This document shows positions 34,296-40,998 of a DNA stretch of 64,000 bases, piece by piece. Source of the stretch: Klebsiella pneumoniae (GTDB lineage Bacteria; Pseudomonadota; Gammaproteobacteria; Steroidobacterales; Steroidobacteraceae); the NCBI GenBank assembly GCA_945873095.1, contig CAMCBU010000002.1:62001-126000 (forward strand), given 5' to 3'. Every line of letters begins with the position of its first letter. The first letter of the stretch is position 1. The translations under genes and the position numbers were made by a program. The notes under the pieces were generated by a model. It searched no databases and had not been told where the DNA came from. It worked only from the letters and a program-made list of their open reading frames with translations.

Positions 34296-34966
34296 GCGGC
34301 CACTCTCTCCAGACTGCGGAACACATTGCCATAGAGCCAGAACATGGCATTGGCACAGTCGACGATTGCTGCCTGATCGAGTGGTGCATCCAGTCGATCG
34401 ACGATCCCTGCTAGGTGTTGGGTATGTTCCTGATCGAGCTTGCCGTGACTACGCAGATAACTGAACGCACGATCGGGTAATTCCAGAGCCGACTGAATGC
34501 GGCTCGCGGCATCAAGCGCCAATGCCACACTCGTTCCTTCCAGAACGAACACCATGCCGAAAAAACCGACCGGGTTACGTCTCGTGGCGACGTCATAAGC
34601 ATAAGCGACCATCGAATCCGTTTCGATCCGCGGCTTTGAGCATCTGACACGCTCTGCATCCCCGCCGGCAGCGGCGATGTCGTTCAGAATCCACTGCTCG
34701 TGACCGTGCTCCTCTTCGACGTAATGAACCAGTTCGGAGCGCAGCCACTCTTTGGAATCATCGAGTCGACTACCCACCGCCATCAATAAGGGGACGGTGT
34801 GCTTCACGTGGTGATACGCCTGCGTTAGAAACGCAACGTAAAGATCGCGGGTCACATCACCTGACAACGCTCGTCGGATGACGGGCGCCGACAACAAATA
34901 TCCCCGTGCGTGTTGGGTTTCCTCGGCAAGACGACCGTAAGCATCAACTGGCGATGGCGTCGACAT
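34292..34966 (-). CDS. Iron-containing haem-oxygenase-like oxidase (TenA/PqqC fold)
   Basis: The 224-residue all-helical protein carries the ligand-type motifs of haem-oxygenase-like non-haem iron oxidases: HHVKHTVPLL, HYVEEEHGHEQWILND, a glutamate in VLEGTSVALA and a C-terminal HGKLDQEHTQHL. Relatives such as UndA, BesC and SznF activate oxygen for decarboxylation, desaturation or N-oxidation. The gene overlaps the AMP ligase by 23 bp and the SDR by 4 bp. An AMP ligase and a GNAT-like protein beside it suggest that an activated acyl or amino substrate is oxidised here. The reaction itself is not known. Confidence 0.8.
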   Translation of the reverse strand: MSTPSPVDAYGRLAEETQHARGYLLSAPVIRRALSGDVTRDLYVAFLTQAYHHVKHTVPLLMAVGSRLDDSKEWLRSELVHYVEEEHGHEQWILNDIAAAGGDAERVRCSKPRIETDSMVAYAYDVATRRNPVGFFGMVFVLEGTSVALALDAASRIQSALELPDRAFSYLRSHGKLDQEHTQHLAGIVDRLDAPLDQAAIVDCANAMFWLYGNVFRSLERVAA

Positions 34967-36392
34967 ACAAATCCTCGATCAAATTTTGGTAACGCGAAAA
35001 CACGACATCGCGACGGGTTCGACCATTGGCAGTCACCGTTCCATCGACGAGGTGTAGCGGTTGAGGTAGCAAAGCCCAGCGACGAATTTGTGCGTAGTCC
35101 GGTAGACGACGATTGGCAGCATCGATTGCTACGCGAAGCTCTGCCGTAGTGACGGTCGGAGTGGTCGGATGAATCAAGCAAGCTAAGAACGGCTTGGCTT
35201 CACCGAAAACGACAGCTTGGCCGATCGAACCACTCGCGAGCAACTCTCGCTCGACCCACTCGGGCGACACATTGCGACCTAGGCTCGTGATCAACATATT
35301 TTTTCGTCGGCCTCGCACATGCAGAAAACCTTCTGCATCGATAAAGCCGAGATCACCGGTCGCTACCTCGGCCTGGGATTGCTGGTCATCGCCTAGGTAG
35401 CCCGACATCGTCGCACCATGGACGTGAATTTCCCCGGTCGCGTCGATTCGAACCCGGGCGTGCGGCAGTACACGCCCCACACTACCCTTACGCGCAGCAG
35501 CAGGGGAGTTCAAAGCCACTACCGAGGCACATTCGCTGAGACCGTAGCCTTCGTAAGCGGGCAACCCCGCGGCATGGGCGACGGTCAAGAGCTCCGGAGA
35601 AACAGACGCTCCTCCAACGGCGATGAACTTGAGATCGGCTGGTGCACGCCAGCCTCTCGCGACCGAAGCCACCAGTACTCTCAACAGCTCTGGAACCAAC
35701 AAAAGACTTTCCGGCGAATAGCGATCGATGCACGCCAACATTCGCTGGATGTCGATTCCGCCATAGCCGATGCCGGTTTCACTCAAAGAAGGCAACGACA
35801 CCGTCGCGCCCAGTGCTGGCGCGACTTCGACACTCACGAGGTTATCGAGCAACGTTGATAGCGGCAGGAGAGAGAGATGGCGACGCACCGCCAGCGGCTG
35901 CAAGACACCGACCAAAGAACTCACGACCGAATCCATCGCTGCACGGGATAAGCAAACCCCTTTCGGCTGTCCTGTGCTGCCCGAGGTGTAGGTAATCTTG
36001 GAGGTCGCAGGGGGTATGGCTCGACGTTGCTGCGGCGCAATGGACCGAGCCCAGCACTGCAAACCCAAAATGCCGTCGTCTGTTTTTTGCCAGTCACCCG
36101 GAAGGCGATTTAGCTTGTCGGGGTCATCCGTGATGATTCGATCGAGAGCGACATCGTCAACCACATGGGCTAGTTGCGCCTCGCTGAAGTGGCGGGGCAG
36201 CGGTACATTTACGAACGAGCTGCGATGTAAGACACGATCGACGATGGCCCAGGCGATGCCGTTGTCGGCGAGGAGCCCGTAGCGCACCGATACATCGGGC
36301 GTTGTCGCCAACCATGCGGATGCTTGCGCCTCTTGAGCGGCTAACTCGTCGCCTGTGAGCGCTTTTTGTGCATCCTGAAATGCAACGCTCAT
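34944..36392 (-). CDS. AMP-dependent acyl/aryl synthetase
   Basis: The 482-residue protein is an ANL adenylating enzyme with TYTSGSTGQPKGVCLS (A3), YEGYGLSECAS (A5), TGDLGFIDAEGFLHVRGR (A7/A8) and a C-terminal A10-like segment. It is at the short end for the family. The A10 segment reads TVTANGRTRRDVV, with Arg where the catalytic Lys is expected, so adenylation may be altered. The start at 36392 gives an ATGA overlap with the upstream gene and is preferred over 36422. In this operon it should activate a fatty or aromatic acid, but the sequence does not identify the substrate. Confidence 0.87.
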   Translation of the reverse strand: MSVAFQDAQKALTGDELAAQEAQASAWLATTPDVSVRYGLLADNGIAWAIVDRVLHRSSFVNVPLPRHFSEAQLAHVVDDVALDRIITDDPDKLNRLPGDWQKTDDGILGLQCWARSIAPQQRRAIPPATSKITYTSGSTGQPKGVCLSRAAMDSVVSSLVGVLQPLAVRRHLSLLPLSTLLDNLVSVEVAPALGATVSLPSLSETGIGYGGIDIQRMLACIDRYSPESLLLVPELLRVLVASVARGWRAPADLKFIAVGGASVSPELLTVAHAAGLPAYEGYGLSECASVVALNSPAAARKGSVGRVLPHARVRIDATGEIHVHGATMSGYLGDDQQSQAEVATGDLGFIDAEGFLHVRGRRKNMLITSLGRNVSPEWVERELLASGSIGQAVVFGEAKPFLACLIHPTTPTVTTAELRVAIDAANRRLPDYAQIRRWALLPQPLHLVDGTVTANGRTRRDVVFSRYQNLIEDLYVDAIAS

Positions 36393-36970
36393 GCGGCCAC
36401 CTGCGCGCAATGACCCAGCCAACCCGCCATGATCCGCGGCGCACTCTCATAGTAGCGGCCCCACCGAGCGGCGCCGCTTTGCAGCCTCGCAGGGTCTGCT
36501 CTGCCAAGATCAAGCAGCGGCGCACCGAAGCCCGCGACCAATGCACACACGCGCGGCGTGCCGGTGAAAACCAACCATGCGAACCCTTCTCGGGCGAGAA
36601 GGCGCGGCAAGTGCCGCAGCAATTCCAGCGTCGCTGCTCGGTCGCGACTGGCAAAATTGCCCACCTCGACGATGCGTTGACGATCTAGCCTGACAGCCGC
36701 GCCGCCCACATCACCGCGGCTACCCAGTATCTGCTCGATGGGCGAATCGAGATACTGTTCAAGGAACAAGGGACCTGCCGCCGCACTCTGATAACCGAGC
36801 ACAGCCATCGGTTGACCGTCTCGCCCGATACAGCCGAGTAGATTCGGCATGAATTGGCGAAGTTCAGCGCCGTGGGTGAGCGCGTAACGGGAACGAATGA
36901 GGTCCTCATACTCGACTCGCGACGGCGCTCCGACGACCTGCTTGAGAATTCGCGTAGTGATGGCAGTCAT
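36389..36970 (-). CDS. Thermostable-haemolysin-like protein (GNAT-related)
   Basis: The 193-residue protein resembles the thermostable haemolysin (delta-VPH) family, which I understand belongs to the GNAT acyltransferase superfamily. Motifs are LRQFMPNLLGCIGRDGQPMAV, PLFLEQYLDSPIEQIL, the acidic strand IVEVGNFAS and a C-terminal RWGRYYESAPRIMAG. The haemolysin name comes from early cloning; acyl transfer to an amine is a more likely activity but unproven. It has no signal peptide. It is the first gene of the seven-gene minus-strand operon. Its start codon lies about 5 bp from a GTCTAACC element and has no Shine-Dalgarno sequence. Confidence 0.75.
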   Translation of the reverse strand: MTAITTRILKQVVGAPSRVEYEDLIRSRYALTHGAELRQFMPNLLGCIGRDGQPMAVLGYQSAAAGPLFLEQYLDSPIEQILGSRGDVGGAAVRLDRQRIVEVGNFASRDRAATLELLRHLPRLLAREGFAWLVFTGTPRVCALVAGFGAPLLDLGRADPARLQSGAARWGRYYESAPRIMAGWLGHCAQVAA

Positions 36971-36974
36971 GACC

Positions 36975-37041
36975 GGTTAGACAGGCGGACAGTCACAAAT
37001 CCATCGCCGCGATTGATCCGAGTACCCCGCGCCGTCTAACC
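36975..37041. promoter_or_regulatory. Symmetric divergent promoter/operator region
   Basis: The 83-bp gap between the haemolysin-like and sigma-factor genes contains two nested inverted repeats sharing one axis at about 37008. The outer pair is GGTTAGAC (36975-36982) and GTCTAACC (37034-37041), a perfect 8-bp repeat. The inner one is the 19-bp imperfect palindrome ATCCATCGCCGCGATTGAT (36999-37017). GTCTAA resembles -10 elements used by ECF sigma factors and would point outward on each strand. Neither flanking gene has a Shine-Dalgarno sequence. The layout suggests coordinated divergent transcription, possibly by the ECF factor itself. Confidence 0.55.
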
Positions 37042-37053
37042 TCCCGAGCCGCG

Positions 37054-37638
37054 ATGTCGAAGTCGGATCAAAAACAGGTAGAGCGGCTCCTGGCGGGTGA
37101 TGAACTCGCTTTCAAGGAGTTTTTTGATGAGTATTTCGATCGCCTTTACCGCTTCGCCCTCTCGAGGGTGCGCGATAAGCCGAGCCTTGCCGAAGAAGCG
37201 GCGCAACGCGCGCTCTGTCGTGCCGTTCGAAAGCTCGACGGGTTCCGCGGTGAGTCGAGCCTGTTTTCATGGCTCGCTGGCATCTGTCGCAACGAGCTTG
37301 CCGATCTACTCGAGATCTCGAATCGGGATACAGCAAGGCAGGTCAGTCTGGATTCAGATCCTTCAGGACAACGTGCAGCGCAACAATATGCCGCCGACCT
37401 TCAGCACGAACCTGAGGAGCAAACGGCCTCGGACGAGCGAACCGAGCAAATCGACACGATACTTAGGCAGCTGCCGGGTCGTTACGGTGAGGTGCTGCGG
37501 TGGAAATATCTCGATGATCTCTCGACAGAGGAGATCGCGTTGAAACTCGGTGTCTCGCACGACGCGGCTCAATCGAGCTTGCAGCGCGCGCGCGTGGCAT
37601 TCAAGTCCGCTGCGAACGCCGCGGGCCTTGAGGTATGA
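37054..37638 (+). CDS. ECF sigma factor (sigma-70 family)
   Basis: The 194-residue protein has region 2 (ERLLAGDELAFKEFFDEYFDRLYRFALSRV, then AEEAAQRALCRAVRKLDGFRG) and region 4 (LPGRYGEVLRWKYLDDLSTEEIALKLGVSHDAAQSSLQRAR), joined by a long acidic linker (about 95-125). It should direct RNA polymerase to a small regulon. The next genes are a FecR-like membrane regulator and an STN-type TonB receptor, so it belongs to a cell-surface signalling set. The divergent symmetric promoter suggests it also controls the acyl/lipid operon. Confidence 0.9.
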   Translation: MSKSDQKQVERLLAGDELAFKEFFDEYFDRLYRFALSRVRDKPSLAEEAAQRALCRAVRKLDGFRGESSLFSWLAGICRNELADLLEISNRDTARQVSLDSDPSGQRAAQQYAADLQHEPEEQTASDERTEQIDTILRQLPGRYGEVLRWKYLDDLSTEEIALKLGVSHDAAQSSLQRARVAFKSAANAAGLEV

Positions 37639-37641
37639 AAC

Positions 37642-38595
37642 ATGAGCGATGACGACATCCAGAAGGCGCTGCGCCCGTTGCGGGATGCGCCTCGCGTTCC
37701 GACGAGTCGTCGCGAGGCGGCTTTTGAGCGCATTCGATCGGAGTGGAAAGCAGGGCTTGCGGAGCAACAACCGGCTGCCGCCCAGAGACCAGGACGCCGG
37801 TGGATGTTGGCTACCGCGGCAAGCGTCTTACTCGTTCTTTTTTCTGGCGTGTTGTTTTGGATTTCAAGAGACACCGAGGGATCTCGCCTGCAAGTCGCCA
37901 CGATATCGGCAGTGTACGGCGACGGATCGTTCCGAAACGACGAGCCCGTTTACCAACACCAAACGATCAAGACGGGCGCGGCCACACTTTCGTTGCGATT
38001 GACATCTGGCCTCGTCGTACGGGCTGCGCCCGATTCCGAGCTGGCTTTCGGCGACGAGCGTCACCTGCAACTGACAAAAGGCCGCATTTTCGTTGACTCG
38101 AACCCCGCGGTCCACGACGACACGTTGCGGGTCAAAACCGCGCTAGGGGATATCCAACACCTCGGCACTCAGTATCTGGTCGACTACGATCAAGAACGGC
38201 TCGACGTCGCGGTTCGTGAAGGCGTGATCGCCCTCGAGAAAATCGCGAAGCGCCGTTCGCGCGCCACAGCCGCAGCGGGCGAGCAACTGTCCGTAACCGT
38301 GGCGAACCCGCAAACCATCGAACGAACGCGCGTTTCGGCCTCGGATGAACGCTGGAGCTGGATCGAAACAGTCCCCTCGCCGATCGATATCGATGGCATC
38401 AGTCTCGGGACTTTCCTCGCTTGGTACGAGCGAGAGACCGGTCACCACGTCACCCTCCAAAACGCGGACCCGACGGTTCGTCTCAATGGAAGCGTTGCCG
38501 GTCTTGCACCAGACGCTGCGCTCGCGGCGATCGCGGTTGCCGTCGAACTCGAGGTGTCGCAACGCGACGACGAGGTCCTCATCAGCAGGCCGTAA
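37642..38595 (+). CDS. FecR-family anti-sigma/sigma regulator
   Basis: The 317-residue protein has a short cytoplasmic N-terminus, one membrane helix (about 53-74) and a periplasmic FecR domain (ISAVYGDGSFRNDEPV to the IFVDSNPAVHDDTLRVKTALGDIQHLGTQ region). Its C-terminal module (about 250-317) resembles an STN fold, which in FecR proteins docks with the signalling domain of the receptor. It should relay receptor occupancy to the adjacent ECF sigma factor. It starts 3 bp after the sigma-factor stop. Confidence 0.88.
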   Translation: MSDDDIQKALRPLRDAPRVPTSRREAAFERIRSEWKAGLAEQQPAAAQRPGRRWMLATAASVLLVLFSGVLFWISRDTEGSRLQVATISAVYGDGSFRNDEPVYQHQTIKTGAATLSLRLTSGLVVRAAPDSELAFGDERHLQLTKGRIFVDSNPAVHDDTLRVKTALGDIQHLGTQYLVDYDQERLDVAVREGVIALEKIAKRRSRATAAAGEQLSVTVANPQTIERTRVSASDERWSWIETVPSPIDIDGISLGTFLAWYERETGHHVTLQNADPTVRLNGSVAGLAPDAALAAIAVAVELEVSQRDDEVLISRP

Positions 38596-38623
38596 GCGTC
38601 GATCCTGATGGCTTTATAATGCC

Positions 38624-40951
38624 GTGGTGAAATCGCGACCCGTTATCTGGTCTTCGTCTATCTGGTCGTTGCCTATCTGGTTGTTGATGATATCGGCGCT
38701 TTTTCTGCAACCCGATATCGCCCTCACCTCGACACCGGTCGCACTCATTCCATCCGGAACGCGCTTGGCCACCGCGCTGACGCAATTGCGCTCGCGCGAG
38801 TTCACCATTTTGTTCAGCGATCGACTGGTCACGGCGGAACTCCGAGTTGCGCAAGATACCGCCGTCGACGATCCACGCGAGACGGCGCTGCGCTTGCTTG
38901 CGAAAGTCGGCTTGACACTGCGCACTGTGCGCCCCGGTCTTTTCGTCGTCACTCGATTGCCGGCGAGCGAATCGCCGCAGTCAGAAATTGCTGCGCACGA
39001 GCTCGAACCACTGGCGGAAATCGCAATCTATGCGAGTCGCTATTCCAGCGAGTCGCCTCTGACGAGCACAGCACAACTCGAACGCACCGATATCGAGACC
39101 CTCGCTGGCCTCAACGAAGACGCGCTGCGGGTAACGCGCACGCTCCCGGGCACTGCCAGCACTCCGCTGAGCTCTAAAACCCATGTGCGCGGCGGTAGCG
39201 ACGATGAGATGCTCGTGCGCTTTGATGGCATCCCGCAACTTTCACCATTTCACTTCAAAGATTACGGAGCGATCCTAGGCAGTATCGAACCCACAACGAT
39301 CGATACGCTCGATTTCTTCAGCGGCGTTTTTCCCGCTCGTCATGGTGATCGTCTCTCCGCCGTGATGGAGATCCAACCGCGTACTCCAGCTAACGGTGAC
39401 CAGCACGAAATCGGACTGTCCTTGCTGGCTGCTCACGCCATGTCAGTCGGTGAAACGCGTCTCAACGACTCGACACGCCGCTGGTTAATCGCCGGAAGAA
39501 GCAGTAGTGCAGGTTGGGTTACGCGCGCCGTGGATATCGACAATGTCGAAATCGAGTTTTCTGATCTGCTCGTTCGGGCAGAGCATATCGTCGATAACTG
39601 GACTTTGGTGGCCGGTCTTTCGATTCTCCAGGATGAGCTCAATTATCAAAACGACGATGCTGACAACGAGCGCGAGCGGTCGAGCGCCGGTTATCGCGAT
39701 AACACAGCGTGGCTCAAAGCGACACGCGAGACGTCCGCGGATCATCGATTGGCTTTGGCCTTTGCCAAATTCGACTCGCAGGCAGATCGTCGCGGTCAAT
39801 GGTCAGGCGAACGAGTGTCTGTCGGCCAAGTTTTAGAGAATCGACAAACCGACGGATATTATTTTGACCTTGCATGGCAGAGGCCCGGCTCTTGGTCGAT
39901 CGGCGCTGAGGTACTGAGCTTGAGCACTCACTACGATCACTCGATAAGCGCCAAATTCGATTCAGCGCTGTCGATCGCTTTCGGCCGCGCGCCTAACCTT
40001 GAGCGACGGACTCTTGTAGATGCACGGAGCCGTTCGATCTCAGCTTATGCCTCCAGACTCATCACACTCTCGTCTGCATGGCGTTTGGATCTCGGCATTC
40101 GCGCTGATCAGCGCAGCCAACTCAGTAGCGCTATCGACTGGTCGCCTCGATTGGCCATGGAATACGAACTCGCCGATGGTCGCTTCTTGCGAGCCAGTGC
40201 GGGTCGTACATCGCAAGGACAACGCGCCGATGAACTGCAAGTGGCCGATGGCGAAGCGGGCTTCCATCCGGTGCAGAAGGCGGATCAGTGGGTGCTCGGC
40301 TACGAGCAACTCCTGGCGGACGACGGCGCATGGCGGGTCGAGGCATACCGCAAGCGAATCCACGACCCCGCGCCGCGATACGAGAACCTACTGAACCCGG
40401 CGTCGCTCATTCCGGAAATGGAGATCGATCGCCGCCGTATCACGACCGATGGCGCCCTTGCCTATGGTGTCGAATTTTCAGGTCGCTATACGCTGGATCG
40501 GCATTGGTCTGGCTTCCTGAATTACGCATGGTCGGAAATCGAAGACGACATCGGCACGATCGACGTGCCGCGCAACTGGAATCAACAGCATGCGCTATTG
40601 TTAGGGCTGTCATGGCGTGATGGCTCGTGGACCCTGTCCGGACAAGGCTCGTGGCGCACCGGTTGGAGTCGTACCGAATTGCAGATCGGCGAGTCGGGCG
40701 CTCTGCTGCCGGTGGTCGGCGAGCGCAACCGAGCCCGATGGCCGTCGCAATGGAATCTCGATTTTCGAGCATCGTGGCGTAAGCCGCTCGCAGTCGGATT
40801 TTTGGAAGTTGCTCTGAATGTGAATAACGCCACCAACCGCCGCAACCCCTGTTGCACTGATCTGCGACTGACACCGCGAGGTGTCGAAACCCGAACCCGA
40901 TCTTGGCTACCTAGGTATCTCAATCTCGGTGTCGTCTGGAGCCTGCCGTAA
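38624..40951 (+). CDS. TonB-dependent transducer with N-terminal STN domain
   Basis: The 775-residue precursor has a signal peptide, an STN (secretin/TonB short) domain at about 35-110, a plug (THVRGGSDDEMLVRFDGIPQL, LDFFSGVFPARHGDRLSAVME) and a barrel. STN domains signal to FecR-type regulators, so this receptor should both import and sense a ligand. The start is a GTG at 38624 (or GTG 38627) 28 bp after the FecR stop. The signal peptide is encoded by three 15-bp tandem repeats. The ligand is unknown; the divergent acyl/lipid operon is a candidate source. Confidence 0.88.
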   Translation: MVKSRPVIWSSSIWSLPIWLLMISALFLQPDIALTSTPVALIPSGTRLATALTQLRSREFTILFSDRLVTAELRVAQDTAVDDPRETALRLLAKVGLTLRTVRPGLFVVTRLPASESPQSEIAAHELEPLAEIAIYASRYSSESPLTSTAQLERTDIETLAGLNEDALRVTRTLPGTASTPLSSKTHVRGGSDDEMLVRFDGIPQLSPFHFKDYGAILGSIEPTTIDTLDFFSGVFPARHGDRLSAVMEIQPRTPANGDQHEIGLSLLAAHAMSVGETRLNDSTRRWLIAGRSSSAGWVTRAVDIDNVEIEFSDLLVRAEHIVDNWTLVAGLSILQDELNYQNDDADNERERSSAGYRDNTAWLKATRETSADHRLALAFAKFDSQADRRGQWSGERVSVGQVLENRQTDGYYFDLAWQRPGSWSIGAEVLSLSTHYDHSISAKFDSALSIAFGRAPNLERRTLVDARSRSISAYASRLITLSSAWRLDLGIRADQRSQLSSAIDWSPRLAMEYELADGRFLRASAGRTSQGQRADELQVADGEAGFHPVQKADQWVLGYEQLLADDGAWRVEAYRKRIHDPAPRYENLLNPASLIPEMEIDRRRITTDGALAYGVEFSGRYTLDRHWSGFLNYAWSEIEDDIGTIDVPRNWNQQHALLLGLSWRDGSWTLSGQGSWRTGWSRTELQIGESGALLPVVGERNRARWPSQWNLDFRASWRKPLAVGFLEVALNVNNATNRRNPCCTDLRLTPRGVETRTRSWLPRYLNLGVVWSLP
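38644..38688 (+). repeat. Three 15-bp tandem repeats in the receptor signal peptide
   Basis: Units start with TATCTGG at 38644, 38659 and 38674 and encode the repeated pattern IWSS(S)/IWSLP/IWLL. Repeat slippage would change the signal peptide by five residues without a frameshift. Confidence 0.75.
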
Positions 40952-40998
40952 TCTGCAGCACTCTTTGATCGCGTCGAGAACTCCAGTATCGTGATGAC

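Noticed and set aside
38615-38620. TATAAT just upstream of the STN receptor start
   Set aside because: It lies only 3 bp before the GTG start codon, so it cannot act as a -10 for this gene unless the true start is further downstream. It may be chance.
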